The notes: generated from the letters alone by a model not told the origin. Shown: positions 7,103-15,998, counted from the stretch's first letter. The stretch is DNA of 31,005 nucleotides from JAKEGK01 sp050116575 (GCA_050116575.1 JASFOJ010000042.1:1-31005), one strand, 5' to 3'. Translations and numbers: made by a program.

Positions 7103-8338
7103 GTGATAGCCGCACTTGCCTGGCGTAACCTCTGGCGGCACTCCCGCCGCACGCTCTTGAATGTTTTCAGCATCGCGTTTGCGGCTGTAATCATGGTGTT
7201 TCTGTTGTCGTTCCAGCTCAGCACTTATGCCACCATGAAAGAGAATGTGTTGCGTATCATGGATGGTTTCGCGCAAATCCAGCCGCAGGGCTATCAAGAT
7301 GAACCAAGTCTGAGAAAGACGATCCATAAACCCGCTGAGATACTGGCGCACGCTCAACGTATCAAGGGGATTGAAGCGGTTGCGCCACGGGCGATGAGCT
7401 TTGTTATTTTGTCCAGCGACCACAAGACTATGGGTGCGGCGGTTATGGGTGTCGACCCCGAGCGCGAACCACGTGTGTCCACGTTGGACCGGACGGTTAA
7501 ACAAGGTCGTTATCTGCAAACCAAAGATGACGCAGTCATCGTGCTGGGCGCGGCGCTGGCGCGTAATCTCGGCATAGGCCTGGGTGACAGCGTGACGTTG
7601 CTGGGCGAGGGGCGGGACGGCAGTATTGCGGCGGATGTATTGAAGGTAATTGGTATTTTCGAAACCGGTACCCCGGACATCGACCGTCAGTTTTCTCAAA
7701 TACCATTGCGCCGTTTCCAGACCACTTTTGCCATGGGTTCCGCGGTTAATGTCATCGTGCTGTCCGGTCCGACTCTCACCGGTGTCACCAATGCATTGCC
7801 GGCCGTGCGTGCCGAAATGGCAAATGATGGAGCGCCGTCCCAAGCACTGGCGGTACAATCCTGGAAGGCTTTACAACCAGGGCTGGATGCTGCTATCAAC
7901 CTGGACCTGTCCACGTCATTGTTATGGTATGCAAGCCTCGTGATCGTGGTGGTGTTTATTATTCTCAACACCCTGTTAATGTCAGTGCTGGAACGTACAC
8001 ACGAGTTCGGTGTGTTGCTGGCGATCGGCATGCGCTCCGGAAAGCTCGGTGTCATGATCTGGCTGGAGCTTGCCTTGCTGGCGTTGCTCGGATTGATCAT
8101 TGGTATTGCCATAGGTACTGGCGTCACGTTGATGATCGGGTATTACGGCATGGAAATGCCGGGTGCGGAAGCGATCTTTGCCCAATGGGGGCTGCCCGGA
8201 AAGTTATACCCTCGTGTCAGCCTGTTGAGTATAACTGCAGGACCGGGTGTCATGGTGTTGGCTATTTTGCTGGCGGGGATCTTTCCTTACAGGCGATTGC
8301 GCCGAATTGAACCCGTTGCCGCCATGAGGGCTGCATAA
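7103..8338 (+). CDS. ABC transporter permease, FtsX/LolE/MacB type (first)
   Basis: A 411-residue inner-membrane protein starting at GTG 7103, two bases after the upstream stop. Topology is that of LolC/E and MacB: TM1 at about residues 17-40, a large periplasmic domain (about 41-270), then three helices at about 274-296, 318-345 and 375-397 forming the FtsX domain. The coupling region has the typical MSVLERTHEFGVLLAIGM block between TM2 and TM3. The end IEPVAAMRAA is the usual C-terminal signature. With the second permease it would form a heterodimer driven by the ATPase encoded downstream. It overlaps the next gene by one base (TAATG). Substrate unknown; the LolA-like and barrel neighbours point to a lipid, lipoprotein or other hydrophobic cargo. 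Confidence 0.9.
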   Translation: MIAALAWRNLWRHSRRTLLNVFSIAFAAVIMVFLLSFQLSTYATMKENVLRIMDGFAQIQPQGYQDEPSLRKTIHKPAEILAHAQRIKGIEAVAPRAMSFVILSSDHKTMGAAVMGVDPEREPRVSTLDRTVKQGRYLQTKDDAVIVLGAALARNLGIGLGDSVTLLGEGRDGSIAADVLKVIGIFETGTPDIDRQFSQIPLRRFQTTFAMGSAVNVIVLSGPTLTGVTNALPAVRAEMANDGAPSQALAVQSWKALQPGLDAAINLDLSTSLLWYASLVIVVVFIILNTLLMSVLERTHEFGVLLAIGMRSGKLGVMIWLELALLALLGLIIGIAIGTGVTLMIGYYGMEMPGAEAIFAQWGLPGKLYPRVSLLSITAGPGVMVLAILLAGIFPYRRLRRIEPVAAMRAA

Positions 8339-9561
8339 TGCGTGTCTTGGCCATTCTGTTTCCCTTCGCCTGGCGTAACCTGTGGCGTAATAAGCGGCGC
8401 ACTTTTATTACGTTGCTGGTGGTCAGTGTAGGTGTTTGGTCTATCCTCGCTTTCAATTCAATCATTCGTGCCTGGTCGGACAGTACGCTTGCCGGTAGCC
8501 TGAAAAACATGACGGCCGAGGCGCAAATCCACGTGCCGGGTTATCTTGATAATCCGGATATCAAACACAGCTTTCCGGCGCCTTCCGGTCAGCTTACCAC
8601 GTTGTTGAATTCGAACATGATCAAGGCCTGGGCGCCACGGTTACGCATCCCCGCCATTATTCAAAGCGAATATGAGACGTTGCCGGTTACACTGGTGGGA
8701 ATGGTGCCGGAGCGGGAAGAGGGCGTGTCATTCATAGCCGATGCCGTGACACAGGGTGAACCTTTGCAAGATGGTGATGATGATGGCGTGTTATTGGGGC
8801 GCCATTTAGCTGAGCATCTTAAAACCCGGGTTGGCAAGCGTATCGTCATCATGGTCAGTGATGCTACCGGCAAGTTAAGGGAGCGGGGTGCGCGAGTCAA
8901 AGGTATTTTTTCGGCGTTGCGGGGCATGGAGGATAATTTCATGTTCATGGGACTGCATCCGGCGCAACGTTTACTGCACGCAGAGGGTCAGCTTTCCGAG
9001 ATTGCGTTGATGACGGCGCCGCAGGCGCCACTGGACACGGTGCTGCAACAGTTACGCAGTGCTGCGCCGCAACTGGATATCAAAAGCTGGGCGCAACTTA
9101 AACCTATTACCAAGGGTATTCACGATCTCACCGAAGGTTTTATTTACGTGTGGTTGTGGGTGATGTTCGTGCTCATCGCCATAGGCGTTGTGAATACCCA
9201 GTTAATGGCCGTTTTTGAACGCACGCGTGAATTCGGATTGTTGCAGGCGTTGGGTTTCAGGCCCGGTTGGGTGGTGCTGGAGGTCGTGCTGGAAGCGGTG
9301 CAGATTATCGGCTTTGGTGTTTTTGGCGGAGCGCTTGCCGCTTATCTTACCGTGTACGCCTTACAGGACGGTATTTCCCTCGGTGCTTTGTCCGCGGGCG
9401 CGGATTTTCTGGGTACCGAACGCGTGCTTTATCCGCGCCTGGATCAAACTGAATTTGTCGTCACGGTCGTCGTGATCTGGGGGTTGGGAGTCGTGACCGC
9501 CCTGTGGCCGGCGCGCCGTGCCGTCCGTTTTGATGTTATTGAAGCCATGCGCTCAACCTGA
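8338..9561 (+). CDS. ABC transporter permease, FtsX/LolE/MacB type (second)
   Basis: A 407-residue paralogue of the preceding permease with the same plan: AWRNLWRNKRRTFITLL at the start (the first permease has AWRNLWRHSRRTLLNV), TM1 at about 20-42, a periplasmic domain, then an FtsX domain with LMAVFERTREFGLLQALGF and the closing FDVIEAMRST. Two different permeases with one ATPase is the LolCDE arrangement rather than the MacB homodimer, but a MacB-type coiled periplasmic partner (MacA) is absent. The ATG overlaps the upstream stop (TAATG), and its own stop lies 10 bases before the ATPase ATG. Confidence 0.9.
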   Translation: MRVLAILFPFAWRNLWRNKRRTFITLLVVSVGVWSILAFNSIIRAWSDSTLAGSLKNMTAEAQIHVPGYLDNPDIKHSFPAPSGQLTTLLNSNMIKAWAPRLRIPAIIQSEYETLPVTLVGMVPEREEGVSFIADAVTQGEPLQDGDDDGVLLGRHLAEHLKTRVGKRIVIMVSDATGKLRERGARVKGIFSALRGMEDNFMFMGLHPAQRLLHAEGQLSEIALMTAPQAPLDTVLQQLRSAAPQLDIKSWAQLKPITKGIHDLTEGFIYVWLWVMFVLIAIGVVNTQLMAVFERTREFGLLQALGFRPGWVVLEVVLEAVQIIGFGVFGGALAAYLTVYALQDGISLGALSAGADFLGTERVLYPRLDQTEFVVTVVVIWGLGVVTALWPARRAVRFDVIEAMRST

Positions 9562-9571
9562 GGAAACGTTT

Positions 9572-10264
9572 ATGACTGCTATTGTCGAATGTAAAAACCT
9601 CGTTAAACAATACCAGCAGGGTGAAACCACCGTCCGGGCCTTGCGTGGGGTTGATGTCGCATTTAACAAAGGCGAGTTTGTTTCCATCTCCGGGCCATCC
9701 GGTTCCGGTAAAAGCACGCTGTTGCATATCATTGGCAGCCTGGAACAACCTACCGAGGGTGACGTAATATTGGATGGCGTGCCATTGGCGCGGCAATCCA
9801 GGCAGCAATTGGCGGATTTGCGCCTTAATCGCATTGGCTTTGTATTCCAGGCCTACAATCTTATCCCTGTACTTTCCGCGGCGGAAAACGTGGAGTTCAT
9901 CCTGCAGCTGCAAGGCGTGGATGCCAAAACCCGCCGTGAGCGTTCGGCGGAGTTGATGCAGGAGGTGGGTTTGCAGGGACTGGAAGACCGAAGGCCCGGT
10001 CAGCTTTCCGGTGGTCAACAACAGCGAGTGGCGGTGGCGCGCGCGCTGGCCAGCCATCCCGCCATCGTGCTTGCCGACGAGCCTACGGCTAACCTGGATA
10101 CTCAAAACTCCGATGAGTTGCTGGCCCTCATGTCACAGTTAAACCGGGAATCACAAGTTACCATTATCGTTGCTACCCATGATCCACGGGTCATCGAACA
10201 TACCCAGCGTCATATTGTGCTGACCGACGGTCGTATTGAATCAGACGAGGCCCAGGCTGCCTGA
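9572..10264 (+). CDS. ABC transporter ATP-binding protein, LolD/MacB type
   Basis: A 230-residue ATPase. I choose ATG 9572, not 9518, because GAGGAAA lies 6 bases before it and the family starts at this point. Visible motifs: Walker A GPSGSGKST (41-49), Q-loop Q93 in FVFQAYNLIPVLSA, signature LSGGQQQRVAVARAL (145-159), Walker B IVLADEPT (165-172) and the switch histidine H203 in ATHDP. The SAAENVEF segment and overall length are typical of the LolD/MacB/FtsE class. All residues for ATP hydrolysis are present. It energises the two upstream permeases. It overlaps the barrel gene by one base (TGATG). Confidence 0.93.
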   Translation: MTAIVECKNLVKQYQQGETTVRALRGVDVAFNKGEFVSISGPSGSGKSTLLHIIGSLEQPTEGDVILDGVPLARQSRQQLADLRLNRIGFVFQAYNLIPVLSAAENVEFILQLQGVDAKTRRERSAELMQEVGLQGLEDRRPGQLSGGQQQRVAVARALASHPAIVLADEPTANLDTQNSDELLALMSQLNRESQVTIIVATHDPRVIEHTQRHIVLTDGRIESDEAQAA

Positions 10265-11508
10265 TGCGCTTGGCAATAGTCTCTTTTTCGTTGGCACTGC
10301 TATTTATAACTCCCGCGCAGGCGGCGGACCTGGGAGGGCGTTTCAAACTGGATGCCATTGGCTATGATGCCGGGCCGGACACGCCCGAGGCGGGATTGGA
10401 CTTTGAGCGCAGTAACGAACTGGCCGCGCAATTGCGGCTTGAATGGCGCCACAATGTCTCGCCCTGGGATATCGATGTTGCCTGGCAATTCGACAGCCGG
10501 CATGGCAGCGCCGTGGAAAAGGATTATGCGATGGCGGCCAGCTATCCATTCCTGTCATACAGCGCCGATGATAACGGCTACTGGGATATGACCGACGACC
10601 TGGTGGACGGTGGTGCAACTTATACGACTCAGCGGCTGGATCGACTTAACGTGAGTTATACGGCAACGGCCTTTGTCATCCGGTTGGGCCGCCAGGCGTT
10701 AACCTGGGGTAGCGGGCTGGTGTTTCATCCCCTGGATCTGGTTAATCCCTTTCAGCCGGTAGCTACCGACACAGCCTATAAACGCGGCACCGACATGGCT
10801 TATGGACAATGGCTGATGGACGACGGCTCCGATATCCAGTTCGTTGTTGTGCCGCACAAAACCCGCAACAGTATCGACCCAAACGCCGGCAAGGCCACGC
10901 AGGCAGTATTTGCCAACCTGGTTGGTGACGTATTGCAGTGGACGGTGCTTCTGGCAAAAGACCGTAGCGATACCGTGATGGGGATCGGCGCCAGTGGCTC
11001 GCTGGCGGGTGCCGCCTGGAACATGGAGGCAGTGCCAACCCGTCTGGACGGCGGCGGCACCAGGACGTCGGCACTGTTGAACATTACCCAGGCTGACACA
11101 TTTCTCAATCGCAATATCACCATGTTTGCCGAGTTATACCGCAACGGCTTTGGTGAGAAAAGCAGCGATTATACTTTAGTGCAACTTAACAGCGATCTCG
11201 TGACGCGTCTTGAGCGCGGCCAGCAGTTTGTCACGGGAAGAGACTATGTTTCACTGGGAGCTACTTATGAATGGACTGCGTTGTTGCAGGTAATGCCAAC
11301 CTATATTGTCAATCTGCAAGACCACAGCAGTTTGTTGGATGTTCAGCTTAGCTACTCCTTGAGTAATGATGTTTTGCTCAAAGGAGGAATACGCCTGGCA
11401 TTTGGCGATCAAGGATCCGAATTCGGCGGTCTTGAATTAGCACCCTTGTCTAACGTCTACCTGGCAAAAGCGGATCAGGCTTTTGCCCGGCTGGAAATGT
11501 ATTTTTAA
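10264..11508 (+). CDS. Outer-membrane beta-barrel protein of the ABC/LolA-like cassette
   Basis: A 414-residue exported protein with a clear signal peptide (residues 1-20, cleavage after AQA), many alternating amphipathic strands, and a C-terminal phenylalanine (ARLEMYF), the BAM recognition signature of outer-membrane barrels. The central LGRQALTWGSGLVFHPLDLVNPFQP block is characteristic of a porin-like family commonly found with LolA-like and FtsX genes. Its ATG overlaps the ATPase stop by one base, so it belongs to the same operon. It probably acts as the outer-membrane end of the exporter. A decayed copy of its 3' end occurs at 16338-16526. Barrel call strong; cargo unknown. Confidence 0.85.
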   Translation: MRLAIVSFSLALLFITPAQAADLGGRFKLDAIGYDAGPDTPEAGLDFERSNELAAQLRLEWRHNVSPWDIDVAWQFDSRHGSAVEKDYAMAASYPFLSYSADDNGYWDMTDDLVDGGATYTTQRLDRLNVSYTATAFVIRLGRQALTWGSGLVFHPLDLVNPFQPVATDTAYKRGTDMAYGQWLMDDGSDIQFVVVPHKTRNSIDPNAGKATQAVFANLVGDVLQWTVLLAKDRSDTVMGIGASGSLAGAAWNMEAVPTRLDGGGTRTSALLNITQADTFLNRNITMFAELYRNGFGEKSSDYTLVQLNSDLVTRLERGQQFVTGRDYVSLGATYEWTALLQVMPTYIVNLQDHSSLLDVQLSYSLSNDVLLKGGIRLAFGDQGSEFGGLELAPLSNVYLAKADQAFARLEMYF

Positions 11509-11563
11509 TTATTCTGCATAACCGTAACAGGCTCGACCTGTACCAACAGGTACCGTCAACTTC

Positions 11564-11731
11564 ATGGACTATGGTGCATTTTATTTATTGGAATTCGTGA
11601 GTTTGGCTAAAAAAGAGCCAACAATTGAAAGTGTAACTAAGGCTACCCATAATCTGGATCAAGTAAATGGAAAAGACCATGTGCTAAAAAGATATGTTTT
11701 CGTAGGCCATCAATATGTTGCTGGAGGTTAG
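11564..11731 (+). CDS. Possible 55-residue small protein or gene fragment
   Basis: In the 272-base space after the barrel gene, an ATG at 11564 opens a 55-codon frame ending in TAG at 11731. The product is charged and unremarkable (MDYGAFYLLEFVSLAKKEPT at the start, RYVFVGHQYVAGG at the end). No SD is visible, and base composition is AT-richer than the neighbours. It could be the tail of a lost gene. I recognise no family. Confidence 0.2.
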   Translation: MDYGAFYLLEFVSLAKKEPTIESVTKATHNLDQVNGKDHVLKRYVFVGHQYVAGG

Positions 11732-11780
11732 TACGCTATTCAAAACATTTTGTTGATAACAGGCAAGGAGACAAGGAGTT

Positions 11781-12980
11781 ATGACCAGTACACCACTAAA
11801 AGAATCATTAAAATATTTGAAGTCATTCAGTTTGTTAGTCATTGTCTTTTTTGCGCTACCCGCGTTGGCGGACGAGCCCGATGATCATGGCCGGGGCCCG
11901 ATTAAGGTTTTAACACAGAATTTATACGTCGGTGCAGATATATTGCGAGTCGTGGATGTGGGTAGCGTAGAGGACATTCCTGGCGCTGTGGCGCAAACGC
12001 TGCAAATCATCCAGCAAACGAATTTCCCGGAACGGGCTAAGGCCATTGCCAAAGAAATCAAGCGCGCCCAACCGGATCTCATTGGGTTGCAGGAAGTGTC
12101 AACGCTGCGCACCCAGTTCCCCGGTGATTTTTTTGTGGGCAACCCGCAGCAGGCGGAAGATGTTATGTACGATTACCTGGATATTTTACTGGCTGAATTA
12201 AAGAAAAAAGGGCTGCACTATAAAGTGGCCGCTATCGTGCAAAATGCGGACGTCGAAGTGCCGGCATATGCGGGAACGGACGGGATGGGCAATCCGCTGT
12301 TTATGGATGTACGGTTGACGGATCATGACGTTATACTGGCGCGCAAGTCCATAAAGATCCGCAACTCGACAGCGAAACACTATTTCACCAACCTGCAAGT
12401 TCCCGTTACCGAAAATTTCACGATTGATTTTACCCGTGGCTATACTGCCGTGGATGCCAGAGTGCGCGGCAAATGGTATCGCTTCGCAAATACACACCTG
12501 GAATTACCCGGCCCGCCGCCTGTTTCGCTGATACCCGCTGCGCAGGCACAAGAATTGATTGGAGTGTTATCTCAATCTCCCTTGCCGGTTGTACTGGTTG
12601 GTGATTTTAATTCAAGCCCTGAAGATCAAACAGATTCCACAGGTGCGGTACCACCCTACATGCAATTGGTGATGTCCAATTTTGCCGATACCTGGCTGCA
12701 CCGCTTCGGCAAACCTTCGGCAGGATATACCTGTTGCCAGGATGAATTGCTGGATAACGAAACGTCGCTGTTAAATATGCGCATTGATCATATTTTTGTG
12801 CGCAGCCCCGATGGAGACCCTACAGTGTTGAACGACGCAATGGTGCTGGCGAACACTGTGGGTGACCGCCCCAAGGATAAAACGCCTTCCGGTTTATGGC
12901 CGTCCGACCACGCCGGTGTGTGGGCGCGGATCAAGTTCTTTAATCCGCGGGAGTTACATCGCGAAAAGTGGCGTAGATAA
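11781..12980 (+). CDS. Secreted endonuclease/exonuclease/phosphatase-fold enzyme
   Basis: A 399-residue exported protein: signal peptide about 1-30 (cleavage after ALA), then an endonuclease/exonuclease/phosphatase (EEP, DNase I-like) domain. The conserved catalytic set is complete: N47 (LTQNLYVG), E105 (IGLQEVS, metal ligand), H239 (NTHLE), D275 and N277 (LVGDFNSS), D336 (RIDHIF) and D376-H377 (PSDHAG). EEP enzymes cleave phosphodiesters in nucleic acids, sphingomyelin or inositol phosphates; the exported location fits an extracellular nuclease or phospholipase C-like enzyme, and the sequence alone does not decide. CAAGGAG is 7 bases before the ATG. It stands alone, with its own hairpin 50 bases after the stop. 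Confidence 0.85.
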   Translation: MTSTPLKESLKYLKSFSLLVIVFFALPALADEPDDHGRGPIKVLTQNLYVGADILRVVDVGSVEDIPGAVAQTLQIIQQTNFPERAKAIAKEIKRAQPDLIGLQEVSTLRTQFPGDFFVGNPQQAEDVMYDYLDILLAELKKKGLHYKVAAIVQNADVEVPAYAGTDGMGNPLFMDVRLTDHDVILARKSIKIRNSTAKHYFTNLQVPVTENFTIDFTRGYTAVDARVRGKWYRFANTHLELPGPPPVSLIPAAQAQELIGVLSQSPLPVVLVGDFNSSPEDQTDSTGAVPPYMQLVMSNFADTWLHRFGKPSAGYTCCQDELLDNETSLLNMRIDHIFVRSPDGDPTVLNDAMVLANTVGDRPKDKTPSGLWPSDHAGVWARIKFFNPRELHREKWRR

Positions 12981-13413
12981 TAGGGGAATGGTACTTTTTT
13001 GTGTATCTAACATAATGTTGCAGGATATTTGGACGGAAATAGTGGGCACTATTCCGTCCTGAGATGCTCCTCAATCACTATTGTTACGATTTAACCATAG
13101 TTGCAACATAATCTATTGAATAAGGATGCATCGCTACTAACAGGGAGATGCTGTTCGGAACAATATGGCCCGAGTTTGAATTCAATGAGTAACGGTTAGA
13201 AACCACTATTCCCCAGCGGGTCGCTTTTAAGACTAATTTAAGAAATTCCTCACGGATGCGTTGCCAAAATCCCTTGCCTTATTCGACGCTCTATATTAAT
13301 TTGAGCAATTCATTCTGCGGCTTAGCGTGCGTGATAAGTCACAGCTGTAAACCGCGAATAATAACAAATACTTACCGATTATATAACTGATTTTTGTTAG
13401 GGGGAGGCACATT
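12981..13413. other. Intergenic region, no gene
   Basis: About 433 bases between the nuclease-like gene and the lipoprotein gene. It contains one strong hairpin (13031-13059, listed separately) and is otherwise AT-rich without a supported frame on either strand. The end near 13395-13413 holds a GGGGGAGG Shine-Dalgarno for the lipoprotein gene. Confidence 0.5.
13031..13059 (+). terminator. Strong hairpin after the nuclease-like gene
   Basis: Left arm GGACGGAAATAGTG and right arm CACTATTCCGTCC pair over 13 bp with one bulged A and a very short loop. It sits 50 bases after the stop of the EEP-domain gene. There is no U-run after it, so it is either a terminator of the weaker kind, an mRNA-stabilising hairpin, or a regulator-binding palindrome. 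Confidence 0.45.
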
Positions 13414-14034
13414 ATGTTGTGTCGATTGAGGGTCTGTTTGGGGACGTTGGTACTGGTTTGTGTTGCTGTATTACTGACCGCATGTGGGGGCGGCGGCGAT
13501 GGCGGAACCAACCCCAAACCACAGCCTGTTGTACAGACGGGTGTCTTTGTTGATTCCCTGGTAGCCGGCGTCAATTACGCCACCGCATCCCAGCAAGGGG
13601 TAACCAATTCCAGGGGCGAATTTAATTATCTCGATGGAGAACGAGTTACGTTTTCCATTGGCGGTATTGTGTTGGGTACGGCTGATGCCGGTCCAGTGGT
13701 TACGGCGCTAATGTTGGTGAACGGCGCAAACGACGTGAGCGATCCGCGCGTGACGAATATAATCAGGCTACTCATCTCGCTGGACAGCGATGCCAATCCG
13801 GGCAATGGAATCAATATTTCTCCAACCACGCATACCGCTGCTGCCGGCATGTCCCTGGATTTTAGCAGCGCAACATTCGACACCCATGTGCAGGCTTTGC
13901 TGGAGGCCGTAAACGGTGCTGATTCGCAACTGGTGGATGCTGGTGAAGCGCAAACCCATTTTAACACCACGATAAAAACCAGTTGGGGCACCATGACCTG
14001 GGGAACCGATTGCTGGAACCAGGTTTGCCCATAA
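13414..14034 (+). CDS. Lipoprotein with a GVFVDS-type repeat domain
   Basis: A 206-residue protein with a lipobox LTAC (lipidated C24) followed by a Gly-rich linker (CGGGGDGG) and a Pro-rich spacer. Residues about 42-90 follow a pattern common in proteobacterial surface lipoproteins: GVFVDSLVAGVNYATASQQG, then GEFNYLDGERVTFSIGGIVLG. After it comes NIIRLLISLDSDANPGNGI, which usually accompanies that domain. The C-terminus ends WGTDCWNQVCP with two cysteines. It is anchored in a membrane, probably the outer one (no Asp at +2). Function unknown. A strong GGGGGAGG lies 7 bases before the ATG. It is only 48 bases upstream of the first collagen-like gene and may share its transcript. Confidence 0.8.
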   Translation: MLCRLRVCLGTLVLVCVAVLLTACGGGGDGGTNPKPQPVVQTGVFVDSLVAGVNYATASQQGVTNSRGEFNYLDGERVTFSIGGIVLGTADAGPVVTALMLVNGANDVSDPRVTNIIRLLISLDSDANPGNGINISPTTHTAAAGMSLDFSSATFDTHVQALLEAVNGADSQLVDAGEAQTHFNTTIKTSWGTMTWGTDCWNQVCP

Positions 14035-14082
14035 ATAAAATTTACAATAGCTGGAAATAATAATTTTTCGAGAGGGAGTGAA

Positions 14083-14880
14083 ATGAAACGGTTAATGCAA
14101 ATTACTGGCAGTATGGGGATTGCGTTGGCGGCATTGGTAACCGCGCCGACATTGGCGGCACCTCCTGTTCAACATGTTTTTAGCAATGGCCAGCCCGCAG
14201 ACGCCAACCAGGTGAATGAAAATTTTCAGGAACTGGCGGATCGTATCGAGGAAATTCCAGTGGGTCCACAAGGGGAGGCGGGTCCGGGAGTTACTCAAAT
14301 TGATTTTGATCCTTATCGTCACAATTTTTCGACTAAAACATTTAAAGTTTTTGAACAAAATCCTGTTACCCAACTTTTTGAACCATTATATGAAGAGGTG
14401 CGCACGTACGACCGTTCTGTGCCCGGCGAATTGAAGGAAACCCGTACGCGATACGACAGAGATCAGATAGTTGTCTTGCAAGAGACGCGAAAGTATACGT
14501 TCAATGCGAATGGGGATAAGTTGTGGACACAACGAGAACGTACTGACGAATTTAATCCCAGCGGTACGGTATCCGATTACAGTCCTCCGATTAAGGTACT
14601 TGGCGGTACTATGATCATTGGGTTACCCTGGGCTTCAGCGGCTATATCCCATAATTCTGATCCCTTACAGATACCCCCATCATATGATGGAATTACGCAT
14701 GACAAAAGAACCCTATTAGCCCAGGAAAGCATAACAGTTAATAATGTTGTGTACGATGATTGCCTGAGATTGCTCATAGAGAGAAATGGAGTACAAATAA
14801 TAAACTGGTATTGCAACGGTTATGGGCTGGTAAAACGTATAGGTAATAGAATATTTGAATTGGTACCGCCGGCACCATAG
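14083..14880 (+). CDS. Secreted collagen-like paralogue with minimal Gly-X-Y tract
   Basis: A 265-residue exported protein: signal peptide residues 1-26, then a conserved segment VQHVFSNGQPADANQVNENF with following helix (to about 59), only three collagen triplets (GPQ GEA GPG, 61-69) and a C-terminal domain of about 195 residues. That domain shares HxFSxKTF, RTYDRSVPGE and DCL...C-x-G-x-GLVK with the next gene, including a conserved Cys pair. The plan (N-terminal coiled segment, collagen stalk, globular head) is that of bacterial collagen-like surface or appendage proteins. Here the stalk is almost gone. Its leader resembles that of the next gene (GAGGGAGTGAAATGAAA against GAGGGGGTGAAATGAAA), showing that promoter-proximal DNA was duplicated too. 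Confidence 0.8.
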   Translation: MKRLMQITGSMGIALAALVTAPTLAAPPVQHVFSNGQPADANQVNENFQELADRIEEIPVGPQGEAGPGVTQIDFDPYRHNFSTKTFKVFEQNPVTQLFEPLYEEVRTYDRSVPGELKETRTRYDRDQIVVLQETRKYTFNANGDKLWTQRERTDEFNPSGTVSDYSPPIKVLGGTMIIGLPWASAAISHNSDPLQIPPSYDGITHDKRTLLAQESITVNNVVYDDCLRLLIERNGVQIINWYCNGYGLVKRIGNRIFELVPPAP

Positions 14881-14957
14881 AGAGATTGTAAATACATACT
14901 GCTGGTCTTTTGCATTTTCCAATAACCGGAAATAACAAGTTTTAAAGAGGGGGTGAA

Positions 14958-15998
14958 ATGAAATGGCTAAAGCAAGTCAGTTGCGGTCTAAGTTTTGCAT
15001 TGGCAGCGTTGATTAGCGCGCCGGCTTTTGCCGCGCCGTCTGTGCAACATATTTTCAGCAACGGCCAGCCCGCGGATGCCAACCAGGTGAATGAAAATTT
15101 TCAGGAACTGGCGGATCGTATCGAAGAAATTCCGGAAGGTCCTCAGGGGCCTCAAGGTGAGCCGGGGCCTCCCGGGCCGCAAGGAATACCGGGGCAAAAC
15201 GGTGCCAATGGTTTAAACGGCCTCGATGGTGAACGAGGTCCCACAGGCCCTCAAGGTGAACCAGGTCCTCCGGGACCAAGCGGTCCAGAAGGGCCGCAGG
15301 GTGAAATCGGTCCACAAGGTGAGCCGGGACCGGGATTTGTATCAATAAGCTACGACAATTACAGGCATAGTTTTTCATCTAAAACTTTTTCATTATCTCG
15401 AGCTTTCGTATCTGATGGACAGAGTTTAGCGCAAACAGAAATCCGGACTTACGATAGATCGGTGCCCGGCGAGATCATCGAGACACGCGAAACATATGAT
15501 ACTGCTAATGACATTAGAATTAAGTACGGCAAGCACTATTATGCCAGTGGGCAAGGGCAGGATGTTTTGCATATTCGTTTTGAGTTTTTTAATAATTCGG
15601 ATCCATCAATATGGGGTGGAACCACAACATATGAACCGTCCGTATTGATTGCCAAAAATCAAATGATAGTTGGTCAATCCTGGAACACGACGGGAATCTA
15701 TGTCAGTGAGCTTGCTGATACTACCACGAGCGAAACCGTATTTATTGATTCGCGAACCTTGTTAGGACTGGAAAATATCACAGTAAATGGAACAGCATAT
15801 CAAGATTGCTTAAAAATAGAACTAAACTATACTTATTCAACGAAAGAGAGTACCACGGGCGGGAAAGCTCATCGCGTTCAGTGGCGTTGCCCAGGGATGG
15901 GGCTGGTCAAGCAAATCGCTATAAACCAGCTAATATCTAGTAATAACACTGTTCACTCGTACTGGGTAGTAAAAGAACTTGAATCGACAACACAATAG
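14958..15998 (+). CDS. Secreted collagen-like protein with 22 Gly-X-Y triplets
   Basis: A 346-residue exported paralogue of the preceding protein. Signal peptide residues 1-26, the same VQHIFSNGQPADANQVNENF segment, then an uninterrupted Gly-X-Y run from 61 to 126 (22 triplets, rich in GPQ, GEP and GPP), then a head domain with the conserved Cys pair (DCLKIEL ... WRCPGMGLVK). Gly-X-Y tracts in bacteria form triple helices even without hydroxyproline; charged triplets such as GEP and GER are typical. A trimeric stalk presenting a head domain at the cell surface, or a secreted matrix protein, is the likely role. AGAGGGGG is 6 bases before the ATG. Confidence 0.88.
   Translation: MKWLKQVSCGLSFALAALISAPAFAAPSVQHIFSNGQPADANQVNENFQELADRIEEIPEGPQGPQGEPGPPGPQGIPGQNGANGLNGLDGERGPTGPQGEPGPPGPSGPEGPQGEIGPQGEPGPGFVSISYDNYRHSFSSKTFSLSRAFVSDGQSLAQTEIRTYDRSVPGEIIETRETYDTANDIRIKYGKHYYASGQGQDVLHIRFEFFNNSDPSIWGGTTTYEPSVLIAKNQMIVGQSWNTTGIYVSELADTTTSETVFIDSRTLLGLENITVNGTAYQDCLKIELNYTYSTKESTTGGKAHRVQWRCPGMGLVKQIAINQLISSNNTVHSYWVVKELESTTQ

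Noticed and set aside
7097..7858. Minus-strand 253-codon frame opposite the first permease
   Set aside because: Entirely antisense to a well-supported permease with membrane helices and family motifs; product has no recognisable pattern.
9536..10105. Minus-strand 189-codon frame opposite the ABC ATPase
   Set aside because: Antisense to the Walker A, signature and Walker B region of a clear ATPase.
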